NCBI GenBank assembly: GCA_018780645.1
Contig: JADMJJ010000040.1
Span: 92,346-143,180 of the forward strand
DNA from: Burkholderiaceae bacterium
Lineage (GTDB): Bacteria; Pseudomonadota; Gammaproteobacteria; Burkholderiales; Burkholderiaceae_C
Reading direction: 5' to 3'
DNA: 50,835 nt
The notes under the pieces were generated by a model, which had not been told where the DNA came from, searched no databases, and worked only from the letters and a program-made list of their open reading frames with translations. The translations under genes and the position numbers were made by a program. Below, one piece after another: positions 15,945 through 27,428 of this stretch (position 1 is its first letter; each line of letters opens with the position of its first letter).

Positions 15945-18900
15945 GTGACGCTGTCCGACGCCGATCCTGGAAGCCCTGGAGTCTCCGTAGTCCCGCCAGC
16001 TCACCGGCTGTGCCTGCTGGGTCTGCCGCGCATCGTGACGCCTGACCGGGCCGACCATCTGCTGGAGCGTCGCGACGCGGCCCTGCTGGCGATGCTGGTG
16101 CTGCGTGGTGCGATGCCTAGGGCTCAAGCGGCTGAGAGCCTGTGGCCCGGCCTGCCGGCGCAAAAGGCGCAGACGAATCTGCGGCAGCGTCTGTTCCGGC
16201 TCAAGCAGGCGGTGAGTGCCGAGCTGGTGCTGGGCCAGGCAACGCTGCGGCTGGGGCCGGGACTTGCCCATGACCTCCAGCCGCAGGCGCTCGCGGCCCC
16301 GGTGGTGGCCCAGGATGCCTTGCTGCTGGGTGGCCTGGACTATGCCGACTGCGGCCCGCTGGGCGAGTGGGTCGAGGAGGCCCGCGCGAAGTGGCGCCAG
16401 CAGCGACGCACGGCCTGGGCATCGCGTGCCGAAGTGCTGGAAGCAGCCGGACGTCTGGCCGAGGCACTGCCCTGGGCGCAAGGCCTGGCCCTGGAGCATG
16501 CCGACAGCGAGCATGCGCATCGACGTGTCATGCGCCTGCACTACCGGCGTGGCGACCGTGCCGCCGCGCTGGCGGCCTTCCGGTCGTGCCAGCAAGCGTT
16601 GATGCGGGAGGCCGGGGCAAGCCCCGGCGATGAGACGCAGGCGTTGGCCGCCTTGATTGAACGCAGTGCCGACCTGTCGGCCGCTCCTGCAACAGCCGCA
16701 CGGGCGGTGACCCTGCTCAGGCCCCCGCTGCTGGTGGGCCGGGAGGCCGAATGGAGCTTGCTTGCCGCTGCCCGCGGCCGCGGGCAATGGCTGCTGCTGG
16801 AGGGGGAGGCCGGCATCGGCAAAAGCCGGGTGGCTGAAGATTTCGCCCGCAGCTGCGGGCCGGTGCAATCGGTCAAGGCCTACGCGGGCGATGCCGGTAC
16901 GCCATATGCATTGCTGGCGCGTGCGCTGCGTTTGCTGCTGCCCCAGCTGCCAGCGCCGCCGGACTGGGCGCGAGCCGAGCTGGCGCGTCTGCTGCCCGAG
17001 TTGGGACCCTCGCCCGAGCCGCGTCTGGAAGTCCTGAGGTTGCGGCAGGCGCTGGCCGAGGCACTGAAGCCTTGGGCAGATCAGGGCTTGGGCAGCCTTG
17101 TGCTCGATGACCTGCAGTGGGCCGATGCGGCGTCACTGGACGGCCTGCTGGCCTGGCTGGCACCGGCCTCGACCAATCTGCCTTGGGTCGTGCTCGTTGT
17201 CCGCTCCGGCGAGCCTGCAATGGCCTTGCGTGCCTGGGTGGCCGAGCAGGCGCTTGAGCGCATGGGTGTGTTGACGCTGGGCCCGCTGCCCGAATCGTCC
17301 ATCGCGGACTTCGTGCAGGCGCTGGACTTGCCGCAGCTTGATGCCTCGGCCCGGCAAACGCTGGCAGTCACGCTGTTGAGGCGTACCGGCGGTCGGCCGC
17401 TATTCATGTTGGAGCTGTTGCGCGCGGGGGGCGGCCGACTGCCGGCAGAGGGTTCGCCAGCCGAGTCCGAACCCCGGCAACTGCTGGCGATGATAGAAAC
17501 CCGGCTGCTGGCGCTATCGGCCCCGGCGCTCAAACTGGCGCGCGTCGCGGCGCTGATGGGGCCCGCGTTCTCTGTGGCGCTGGCGGCCGAGGTGCTGCGC
17601 CTGCATCCCGTCGACCTGGTCGACCCCTTGCGGGAGCTGCAGGCGGCGCAGCTGATGGGCGAGCATGGACTGGCCTTCGATCTGGCCCAGGAAGCGCTGC
17701 TGGGCTCGGTACCTGAAGCGATTGCGGCGCTGCTGCATCGCGCCATTGCCGCCGCGCTGCATCAGCAGCAGGCGGCTGCCCCCTCGGTGGTGGCCTCGCA
17801 CTGGGCCGCTGCCGGTGAGTGGCTTGCGGCGGCACGCTTGTTCGAGCAGGCGGCACAGGCCGCGCTGGCGGCATCGCGCCGCGTCGAGGAGCTAGATTTT
17901 CTGGACCGGGCCGCCCAGTCCTACAGCAAGGCCGGAGCCCAGGACGGTGTCTTCCGGGTCGCGCACCTTGCGCTGAGCGCGGCCATGAGCGTGGAAACCC
18001 CGGCCGCGACGCAGGCCCGCGTGGACGCGCTGCAGCAGATGGCCGGCGACGACGGGCAACGCTTGACGGCGCTGCTGGCCGCCAGCCGCTATCGGCTTTG
18101 CCTGTCCGATGGCGCGGGCGCGCTGCTACCGTCCGGCCAGGCACTGCGCTTGGCGCAGGCGCTCGGTCGCCAAGACCTCGAAACCGTGGCCGCCGGCTGG
18201 CACGGCATGGCCTTGACCTTGACCGGAGATGTTGCCCAGGGGATGCTCTGCTGCGAAGCTGCGCGGGGCACCGCCGAGCGACTGGACGACGTGCGCGCCC
18301 GGCTGGATTTCCATGGCGCCCATGGCTACGTGCTGTTCTGCGCCGCCCGCTATACCGAGGCGCTGGCCCCGCTGCGCCTGGCCGCGGCGCTGGCCGAGAG
18401 CCTGGGCGACCTGAGCGAGGCGATGGAGCAGCACTGCAATGTGGCCGTGTGCCAGACCGCATTGGGCGAGCGCGAAGCCGCCTTGGTCACCGGCGAGCAG
18501 ATGCTGGGTCTGTGGCGGCGCATGGGCGAGCCGCCCGGCCTGGCGGCGGCCACCAACCACGTCCATCTGGCAACCTCCTACTTCGGCCTGGGGCGGTACC
18601 GTGAGGCCCTGGATCTGCTGCCCTGGGCCCTGGCCCAGTTCCGGCAGGGCGAGGCGCCGGCCTGGGTGGTGATCACCGAAAACAGGCTGGCACGCATCCA
18701 TCTGCGTCTGGGCCAGATCGCCAGGGCCCGACAGCTCATGACGCCGCTGCCCGCCGGTGCGGACGCCGGCAATCGTGCCGCGCGGCAGGTGCTCGTCGCC
18801 CGGCTCGACGCCCTGGCGGGCAAACGGGTGCTGCCCGCGCTGCTGGCGGCCCACCCCTCGCTACCCGACACCCTGGACCTCGCGGATCGATGCAGTTTCG

Positions 18901-19343
18901 AGCTGCTGCTTGCCTCGCTGCTGCCGCCCGAAGAATCATTGGCCTGGTGCGAACGGGTGCTGGCGCGGGTGGCCGCTGACAACGCGCCGGTGCGCCTGCA
19001 TGCCGGCCTGCGACAGGCCGACGCGCTGCGTCGCCTCGGCCGCCACCCTGAAGCTGCCCGGCATGCCCGTGCCGCTGTGGCCTTGGCGGCGCAGAGCAGC
19101 GCGCTGGACATGGACCCGGCCGAACTCTGGTGGCTGGCCTTCCAGGCGCTGCGTGATGCCGGTGAGGACGCCGCGGCCCGGCAGGCGCTGGCCAAGGGCA
19201 GGGCCTGGATAGCCTCCTGCCTGCCCCATGTGCCGGACGCCTTCATGCCCAGTTTTCTGGAGCGCAATCCGTTCAACCGGGCGCTGCTGGCGGCGCGCCT
19301 GCCGGACGAGCCGGCAGAGCGCGGCGCTCACTCAATGTCCTGA
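15945..19343 (+). CDS. BTAD/AAA-ATPase/TPR large transcriptional regulator
   Basis: A 1132-residue regulator of the STAND/SARP-like class. The N-terminus (about 20-110) is a winged-helix domain with LFRLKQAV. Next comes a bacterial transcriptional activation (BTAD) TPR-like domain ending near ALAALIERS. The ATPase has Walker A GEAGIGKS at about 287-294 and Walker B LVLDDLQWAD near 386-395. The C-terminal half is alpha-helical with TPR character. Such proteins sense a ligand and switch on nearby genes after nucleotide exchange. The start is a GTG at 15945. It is divergent from the LuxR gene, and its end overlaps the convergent dapA-like gene by 16 bases. Confidence 0.87.
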   Translation: MTLSDADPGSPGVSVVPPAHRLCLLGLPRIVTPDRADHLLERRDAALLAMLVLRGAMPRAQAAESLWPGLPAQKAQTNLRQRLFRLKQAVSAELVLGQATLRLGPGLAHDLQPQALAAPVVAQDALLLGGLDYADCGPLGEWVEEARAKWRQQRRTAWASRAEVLEAAGRLAEALPWAQGLALEHADSEHAHRRVMRLHYRRGDRAAALAAFRSCQQALMREAGASPGDETQALAALIERSADLSAAPATAARAVTLLRPPLLVGREAEWSLLAAARGRGQWLLLEGEAGIGKSRVAEDFARSCGPVQSVKAYAGDAGTPYALLARALRLLLPQLPAPPDWARAELARLLPELGPSPEPRLEVLRLRQALAEALKPWADQGLGSLVLDDLQWADAASLDGLLAWLAPASTNLPWVVLVVRSGEPAMALRAWVAEQALERMGVLTLGPLPESSIADFVQALDLPQLDASARQTLAVTLLRRTGGRPLFMLELLRAGGGRLPAEGSPAESEPRQLLAMIETRLLALSAPALKLARVAALMGPAFSVALAAEVLRLHPVDLVDPLRELQAAQLMGEHGLAFDLAQEALLGSVPEAIAALLHRAIAAALHQQQAAAPSVVASHWAAAGEWLAAARLFEQAAQAALAASRRVEELDFLDRAAQSYSKAGAQDGVFRVAHLALSAAMSVETPAATQARVDALQQMAGDDGQRLTALLAASRYRLCLSDGAGALLPSGQALRLAQALGRQDLETVAAGWHGMALTLTGDVAQGMLCCEAARGTAERLDDVRARLDFHGAHGYVLFCAARYTEALAPLRLAAALAESLGDLSEAMEQHCNVAVCQTALGEREAALVTGEQMLGLWRRMGEPPGLAAATNHVHLATSYFGLGRYREALDLLPWALAQFRQGEAPAWVVITENRLARIHLRLGQIARARQLMTPLPAGADAGNRAARQVLVARLDALAGKRVLPALLAAHPSLPDTLDLADRCSFELLLASLLPPEESLAWCERVLARVAADNAPVRLHAGLRQADALRRLGRHPEAARHARAAVALAAQSSALDMDPAELWWLAFQALRDAGEDAAARQALAKGRAWIASCLPHVPDAFMPSFLERNPFNRALLAARLPDEPAERGAHSMS

Positions 19344-20200
19344 AGCAGGTGCCCGAAGCGCTGCTGCAGTTCGGCGGAGGCCGGCTGCAGCGGTGGCCGC
19401 AACTCGTTCTGCATCTCGCCCTGCCCGGCCAGCATGGCCTTGATCGGCGCCGGGTTCGGTTCGGTAAAACACAGCTCGATCAAGGGCCGGAGCTGGCGCC
19501 ACAGCGCACGGGCGCGCGGCAGGTCGCCGGCCTGCAGCGCCGTGACCAGGGCAACGAAGCGCGGCGTCTGCAGATGCGCGCTGGCCGTGATGGCGCCGGC
19601 ACCGCCCAAAGCCAGGGTGCCGAAGATCTGGTGGTCTTCGCCGGCCAGCACGGCCAGACGGCCGTCGCTGATCAATGCCTCGGTCGCGGAGGGCTGACCA
19701 CCGCAGTCCTTCAGCGCCTGTATGGCCGGGTGGGCAGCCAGCTCCAGCAGCGTGGTCGGCTCGATCTTCACGCCGGTGCGGTAGGGGATGTCGTAAAGCA
19801 CCACCGGCCGCGGCGTGGCATCGGCCACCGTGCTGAAGTAGCTCAGCAGCCCGGCCTGTGAGGGCCGGATATAGCTGGGTGGCGGCAGCAGAAAGGCGTG
19901 CAGCGGGAAGCGCTCGGCCAGCCATTGCGTGCGGGCCGCCACGCGTTCAGGTCGTGGGCCCGAAACGCCCATGATCACCGGCAGGCCGCCGGCCGCCTCG
20001 ACGATGGTGGACAGCGCGGCGTTCTGCTCGGCCTCGTCAAGCAGGCCGCCTTCGCCGGTGCTGCTGCTGGCCACCAGGCCGCGCACGCCGTCCTGCTTGA
20101 GCCTGAGCACCAGCGCTTTCAGCGCGCCATGGTCGATCTCACCATGGGCAAACGGGGTGACGACGGGAATCCAGAGGCCGGAAAAGTCTTGCACGATCAC
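19328..20200 (-). CDS. dihydrodipicolinate synthase-family aldolase
   Basis: About 290 residues of the DapA/NAL class I aldolase superfamily. The barrel carries SSSTGEGG in place of the GTTGE loop, the conserved tyrosine in VVLYDIPYRTG and the Schiff-base lysine in ALKDCGG. The Tyr-Lys spacing matches E. coli DapA. It could be the lysine-pathway enzyme or a paralogue acting on another pyruvate-derived substrate. The altered SSSTGE loop leans toward a paralogue. I start at the GTG at 20200, 8 bases after AGGA; the upstream TTG at 20206 is too close to that site. Confidence 0.85.
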   Translation of the reverse strand: MIVQDFSGLWIPVVTPFAHGEIDHGALKALVLRLKQDGVRGLVASSSTGEGGLLDEAEQNAALSTIVEAAGGLPVIMGVSGPRPERVAARTQWLAERFPLHAFLLPPPSYIRPSQAGLLSYFSTVADATPRPVVLYDIPYRTGVKIEPTTLLELAAHPAIQALKDCGGQPSATEALISDGRLAVLAGEDHQIFGTLALGGAGAITASAHLQTPRFVALVTALQAGDLPRARALWRQLRPLIELCFTEPNPAPIKAMLAGQGEMQNELRPPLQPASAELQQRFGHLLQDIE

Positions 20201-20307
20201 GATCAAAGTCCTTCAGGTGGTGTTGACCTGGAAAACCGTGCGGGAGGATGCGCGAAGACTGTCGCCGGGGAGGAAGTGGTGGCTGCCGTCGCTCATCCGA
20301 GCACGGC

Positions 20308-20339
20308 AGCAGCGCCGGTCAGATGAGCGGCTGCTTTTT
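20308..20339 (+). terminator. possible rightward terminator/attenuator
   Basis: A six-bp stem (AGCAGC/GCTGCT) extended by GC pairs and followed by five T. An alternative stem (20291-20297 with 20322-20328) would disrupt it. It lies upstream of the clpB promoter, so it would stop incoming transcription or end a short RNA. Confidence 0.4.
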
Positions 20340-20480
20340 CGATTTGCACGCGACCACGCCGCAAGCCCGGCTGGCGCAGGGCCAATGGGCGAAGGGGAGG
20401 GCGCAATGCATGGTTGCATTATGCCGGCTTGATCCAGCGCAAGACAAGCCGGTCCCGACGCTGGCTCACTCGACAGGTGC

Positions 20481-20508
20481 CTTGAAATCCGGGGCCATGG
20501 TCCCACCT
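20481..20508 (+). promoter_or_regulatory. putative sigma-32 (RpoH) promoter of clpB
   Basis: CTTGAAA at 20481-20487 is an exact sigma-32 -35 element. CCCACCT at 20502-20508 resembles the CCCCATNT -10 element at normal spacing. Twenty-five bases later comes the clpB start with GGAGG 9 bases ahead of it. ClpB is a classical heat-shock gene, which supports the reading. Confidence 0.6.
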
Positions 20509-20532
20509 GCCTGCCATTGGAGGATTTGACCT

Positions 20533-23127
<2,595 letters not shown>

Positions 23128-23289
23128 GCAGCCAGCATCGATTGCGTCAGCTCTCGATGGACGGATCGGGCAGCAACTCCAGGAGTCCGATCTGTCTATC
23201 TGGTTCTGCTTAAGAGTTCATCTCTGTGTCACTTTTGACTGCTTCACTTGATTCACTACAAAAATCGGTTAGCCGATTCTGAGAGAATC

Positions 23290-24105
23290 ATGAAGAAGAC
23301 TCTGTTCGCGGTATGTGTGTATGCCTCTGCAGTTCCGATGCTCGCGCACGCAGCCACATATGACATTGACCCGCGCGCGAGCTTCGTGGAGGTGGAGACG
23401 ATCTCCGATCTGCGTTGGACCGTCACCGAAGCACCAGAATGGGTTGACGTGGGATGGGCGTACTCGATAACCTTGAGCCGCTACGCCTTGTCAGGCTCAT
23501 TGAATCTCGAGTATCTTGGGCTGACCAACTCCGCCGGGCGTCCTGAGGTTCGCTTTCGAGACGCCGCGATGTTTCATCAAGCGCCATTGAACTTTGACTT
23601 CGCCGTCAATGTTTGACGAGAGTTTAATGCGTCTACGGGCGTGTTTGGACGTGCTATTGATGATCCAAGGCCTCCACTCGGAGCCGGATGTCCACCCCTG
23701 TGGGCCGGGGGGATGTACGCCTGCTTTGTAACCGGTCCAGCCTTGCCATTGTGGACGCCCGAGCGCCTTTCCGGGTGGATCGATATAGCTGAAATGGCCT
23801 TGACGCTTGAACCGAATTTCCATGCGCTCTACAGCACCTCGTCGATCATTACCTACCGTGTGTTCAGACCGATAGTGAGCGAAGTAGGTCAGGATCCCGG
23901 AGCCCCTCGGGTTTATGGCGCGGTGATTCTTCCGAGCCCAGATCCCGTGCCCATCCTGCCAGAGTGGCCGACGAGTAGTCGCATCAGTCAAGTGTCTATC
24001 GTCGGTACGGTAAGTTCCGTGCCAGAGCCCTCGGAGGCGATTCTGCTGCTGGTCGGGCTTGGAGCAGGACTAGTGCAAGTTGGGCGTCGACGCGGTCATT
24101 CTTGA
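23290..24105 (+). pseudogene. PEP-CTERM protein gene interrupted by one in-frame stop
   Basis: From the ATG at 23290 a signal peptide (MKKTLFAVCVYASAVPMLA) and about 108 residues are encoded up to a TGA at 23614-23616. The same frame then continues without another stop for about 160 codons. It ends in SSVPEPSEAILLLVGLG and a basic tail (GRRRGHS), a normal PEP-CTERM signal. Repairing one base (for example TGA from CGA) restores a protein of about 271 residues. As it stands, the first part would be exported without a sorting tail. GC content is lower than in clpB. Recoding of TGA as selenocysteine is not supported. Confidence 0.72.
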
Positions 24106-24135
24106 CGTCTTGCGCCTGTCGGGATGAGCTCTGAG

Positions 24136-24407
24136 TCGAATCCATCGCCAAGATCCAGCTGAAGGTGCTGGAGGCCAGGTTGGAGAAGATGGACATGAAG
24201 TTGGAAGTCAGCGCCCCGGCGGTGGCCGAATTTGCCAAGGTCGGCTTCGATCCGCAGTTCGGCGCGAGGCCGCTGAAGCGGGCGATCCAGCAGCGCATCG
24301 AAAACCCCGTGTCCAAGCTGATACTGCAGGGCAAGTTCGGCCCGTAGGACGTGGTCCCGGTCGATATGGCGGACGGGGAGTTTGCGTTCAGCCGCGTGGT
24401 GCATTGA
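24136..24407 (+). pseudogene. duplicated 3' end of clpB
   Basis: These 272 bases align without gaps to clpB 22856-23127, including the final TGA, at a constant offset of 1280. I count about 30 mismatches (roughly 89% identity), mostly at third positions. One lysine codon has become TAG at 24345-24347, and no start or upstream part exists. Because differences are largely synonymous, the fragment probably evolved as a functional clpB end in another lineage before arriving here, rather than by local duplication and decay. Confidence 0.88.
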
Positions 24408-24505
24408 GTTCAACCACGAGAAGCTGGATTGCGAACCGTTTTCGCGACCTGATTTCTTGCCTGGGCTGAGTACGGCCTGGCAGTTGATTCTCTGGTTATC
24501 CCGCC

Positions 24506-24521
24506 CCCCCGTTCGAGGGGG
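24506..24521. other. C/G hairpin between the clpB fragment and a PEP-CTERM gene
   Basis: CCCCC, loop GTTCGA, GGGGG. No T-run follows, so termination is uncertain. It resembles the hairpin at 10577-10595, which also lies beside a PEP-CTERM gene. Confidence 0.3.
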
Positions 24522-24649
24522 TGATTTACAGAGCCATGGTTTGTATACCCGGTAGCATTCGAAAGAAGAAGAACCAAAAGATTTGCCGATCAAAATCGCA
24601 GCGAGCCCGACGGGTGAGAAGCTGCACAAGTTCGCTAGAGGGAGAACCA

Positions 24650-25540
24650 ATGCGTACCACCTATTTCGTGGCAGCTATGCTGTCTGCGTTGACCATGCCT
24701 GCCGTCGGCTCAACTGGGGCGAGCGTTGATGTCAGCAACTTCGCGTACACATTGAAGGCCATCGATGGTGCCTCGGGCACCGTGCCTTCTCTGGCATGGC
24801 AGCCCGATTGGTCCATGCACGCGAGTGCGTCCATTGCGACACCTGAGTGGTCGACCAGGTACTACGGGGTGGGGGAGTTCAAGTGGGGTTCGGGTGACAA
24901 GGCCTGGGTTCAGAATTGGAATTATTCCGACTGGCAGTCCGGATCCGGCACTGCCCCCCAGACTTCGCTGCAAATGGCGTTCACGTACGGCGCTTCGCAG
25001 CTCTACACGACAGGCACAGGCACTCAACTGCTATCTGCGAATCAGGAGGTGGGGACCGGGCAGCTCGGCCGCGGCTCGGGTAGCACCCGTCAACACTTCA
25101 TTTTGGGTGCCGGCAGCGAGGTGACGTTTTCCATCAGGGTCAGTGGTTTTGCTTACGGGACGGCCTACGCCGGGGACTGGGTAACTCCACGAGATACCGA
25201 CCTCCATCCTCTGACCCCTCATTCGATGGCAAGTTTTTCGGCTGGGATAAGCATCCAAGATGGCGGCGATTGGGTCACCGAACGCTATGGCAATTTTGGC
25301 GTTAACTTCTGGTCCAGGCACGACCTGGCCTATACCAGGCGCGCCGAGTCTGAGTTGGTGCAAGTCACGGTGACGAACTCAAGTGCTGAACAAAAGACCT
25401 ATGTGCTTTCGCTGTTTGCGGACGTAGATGCGCGGGAAGCCATGGCACCGGTGCCCGAGCCCAGCACCTATGGTTTGATGGCCATGGGTTTGCTCACCTT
25501 GGGCGTAGTGAGACGGCGGCAACGGTCCAACCGGGCCTGA
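24650..25540 (+). CDS. PEP-CTERM sorting-domain protein
   Basis: A 296-residue secreted protein with a signal peptide (MRTTYFVAAMLSALTMPAVG), a beta-rich body without a recognised catalytic motif, and the tail VPEPSTYGLMAMGLLTLG plus VVRRRQRSNRA. I start at the ATG at 24650, preceded by GAGGGAGAAC, because the signal peptide begins there. An open extension back to 24521 encodes a charged, lysine-rich stretch that is not a plausible leader. Composition is lower in GC than clpB and nadB on either side. Confidence 0.87.
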   Translation: MRTTYFVAAMLSALTMPAVGSTGASVDVSNFAYTLKAIDGASGTVPSLAWQPDWSMHASASIATPEWSTRYYGVGEFKWGSGDKAWVQNWNYSDWQSGSGTAPQTSLQMAFTYGASQLYTTGTGTQLLSANQEVGTGQLGRGSGSTRQHFILGAGSEVTFSIRVSGFAYGTAYAGDWVTPRDTDLHPLTPHSMASFSAGISIQDGGDWVTERYGNFGVNFWSRHDLAYTRRAESELVQVTVTNSSAEQKTYVLSLFADVDAREAMAPVPEPSTYGLMAMGLLTLGVVRRRQRSNRA

Positions 25541-25690
25541 GCGGTAGGCGAAGCTGCCTGCGCGCAAAGCCGTTGGCAGCGGCTCGTGGTTTGAGGTGGG
25601 GCGGCCTGGCGATCGCGAGTTCGAGTCCGGCTCCTAGAATCAAGCCCCTGATCACAATGCCGCCGGGCCTGCCCGGCGCCGAAGCACTCC

Positions 25691-27352
25691 ATGACTGCTG
25701 CCCCTGCCGAGAATGCGTCCCCCGTCGTCATAGTAGGTGCCGGCCTGGCCGGTCTGACCGCGGCCCTGCACCTGGCCGACACCGTGCCCGTGGTGGTGCT
25801 GGCCAAGCGCGAGCTGAATGTGGGTGCCACGGCCTGGGCGCAGGGCGGCATAGTCGGCGTGCTGGGCAGCGATGACAGCATAGACAGCCATGTGCGCGAC
25901 ACGCAGGAAGCTGGTGCCGGCCTGGTCGACGAGGTCACGGCACGCTTCATCGCCGAGCGCAGCGCCCAGGCGGTGGCCTGGCTGGTGGCCCAGGGCGTGC
26001 CGTTCACGACGGACGACACCGGGCCGCTGGGCCTGCACCTGACGCGCGAGGGCGGCCATGCGGTGCGCCGCATCGCCCATGCGGCCGATGCCACCGGCAA
26101 GGCCATCCACGACCAGTTGCTGGCCGCCGCCGCGGCCCATCCCAACATCACGCTGCGCGAGCGCTGGATGGCGCTGGACCTGATCACCTCGCGCCACCTG
26201 AAGCGCGACGAGCAGCCGCGCTGCTACGGCATCTACGCGCTGGACATCGACCGCCAGCGCGTCGAGGCGCTGGACGCCCGCGCGGTGATCTTGGCCACTG
26301 GCGGTGCCGGCAAGGTCTACCGCTACACCACCAACCCCGACACCTCCACCGGCGACGGCATCGCGATGGCCTGGCGGGCCGGCTGCCGGGTGGCGAATAT
26401 GGAGTTCATCCAGTTCCACCCGACCTGCCTGTACCACCCGCAGGAGCGCAGCTTCCTGATCACCGAGGCGATGCGGGGGGAGGGCGGCCACCTGAAATTG
26501 CCCGACGGCACCCGCTTCATGGCAGCTCACGACGATCGACTCGAGTTGGCGCCGCGCGACATCGTCGCCCGGGCGATCGACTTCGAGATGAAGAAGCACG
26601 GCCTGGACTATGTACTGCTGGACGCCACGCATCTGGGCGAGGCCTTCCTCAAGGAGCACTTCCCGACCATCCATGCCCGCTGCCTGGCGCTGGGCATAGA
26701 CATTGCCCGCCAGCCGATTCCGGTGGTGCCGGCCGTGCATTTCACCTGCGGCGGTGTCGTCACCGATTTGCAGGGCCGCAGCGACATGCCGGGCCTTTAC
26801 GCGGTGGGCGAGACCACCTACACCGGTCTGCATGGCGCCAACCGCCTGGCCAGCAATTCGCTGCTGGAATGCGTGGTGGTCGGCCAGACCTGTGCCGATG
26901 ACATCCTGAGCCGCTCAAGCCCCGAGCCCATGGCCCTGCCGGCCTGGGATGAAAGCCAGGTCGAGGACGCCGACGAGCAGGTCGTCATCGCCCACAACTG
27001 GGACGAACTGCGCCTGGTGATGTGGAACTACGTCGGCATCGTGCGCACGACCAAGCGGCTGGAGCGGGCGCTGCACCGCATCGCCCTGCTGCGCAACGAG
27101 ATCGACGACTACTACGCCAATTTCCGCGTCACCCGCGACCTGCTGGAGCTGCGCAATCTGGTCGACTGCGCCGAGCTGATCGTGCGCTCGGCGCTGGCCC
27201 GGCACGAGAGCCGTGGCCTGCACTTCAGCCGCGACTACCCGGCCACGCTGCCGGTCAGCTTCCCCACCGTGCTGGTGCGTGCGCCGCGGCGACGGCCCAG
27301 CGAGGTTGCGCCCAGTGCGGCCTGGCTGGATTCCTTGAAGCAGGGTCATTGA
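25691..27352 (+). CDS. nadB: L-aspartate oxidase
   Basis: A 553-residue FAD enzyme that oxidises aspartate to iminoaspartate, the first step of de novo NAD synthesis. The FAD fold is VVIVGAGLAGLTAAL at about 12-26. ATAWAQGGI, the HPT region IQFHPTCLYHP and GLHGANRLASNSLLE are family hallmarks. The C-terminal helical domain ends near residue 540. Its partner nadA lies 1.4 kb away on the other strand; nadC is not in the window. Confidence 0.97.
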   Translation: MTAAPAENASPVVIVGAGLAGLTAALHLADTVPVVVLAKRELNVGATAWAQGGIVGVLGSDDSIDSHVRDTQEAGAGLVDEVTARFIAERSAQAVAWLVAQGVPFTTDDTGPLGLHLTREGGHAVRRIAHAADATGKAIHDQLLAAAAAHPNITLRERWMALDLITSRHLKRDEQPRCYGIYALDIDRQRVEALDARAVILATGGAGKVYRYTTNPDTSTGDGIAMAWRAGCRVANMEFIQFHPTCLYHPQERSFLITEAMRGEGGHLKLPDGTRFMAAHDDRLELAPRDIVARAIDFEMKKHGLDYVLLDATHLGEAFLKEHFPTIHARCLALGIDIARQPIPVVPAVHFTCGGVVTDLQGRSDMPGLYAVGETTYTGLHGANRLASNSLLECVVVGQTCADDILSRSSPEPMALPAWDESQVEDADEQVVIAHNWDELRLVMWNYVGIVRTTKRLERALHRIALLRNEIDDYYANFRVTRDLLELRNLVDCAELIVRSALARHESRGLHFSRDYPATLPVSFPTVLVRAPRRRPSEVAPSAAWLDSLKQGH

Positions 27353-27395
27353 TTGCCGAAGTCAAATTATTGTTTGACTTAGGCAATCTATTGCC
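27351..27395. promoter_or_regulatory. long palindrome, likely operator of the MarR-GNAT gene
   Basis: Positions 27351-27366 and 27373-27388 are 16-base inverted arms with one mismatch (core TTGCCGAAGTCAAA / TTTGACTTAGGCAA). A third half-site, ATTGCC at 27390-27395, forms a second, shorter palindrome with GGCAAT at 27382-27387. A TTGACT -35-like hexamer (27374-27379) lies in the right arm. The palindrome begins inside the nadB stop codon. No T-run follows, so it is not a terminator. Confidence 0.6.
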
Positions 27396-27428
27396 GGATC
27401 ATCGGCTCCGACCAGGAGCTTGATGATC

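Larger units (their letters stand above)
20207..20532. other. intergenic region before clpB
   Basis: No gene. On the plus strand, two mutually exclusive hairpins lie at 20291-20339. One pairs GCTCATC (20291-20297) with GATGAGC (20322-20328). The other pairs AGCAGC (20308-20313) with GCTGCT (20330-20335) and is followed by TTTTT. The clpB heat-shock-like promoter lies at the right end. The rest holds nothing I recognise. Confidence 0.5.

Noticed and set aside
23614-23616. TGA as a selenocysteine codon in the broken PEP-CTERM gene
   Set aside because: No SECIS-like hairpin is apparent after it, and PEP-CTERM proteins are not known selenoproteins; a nonsense change is simpler.
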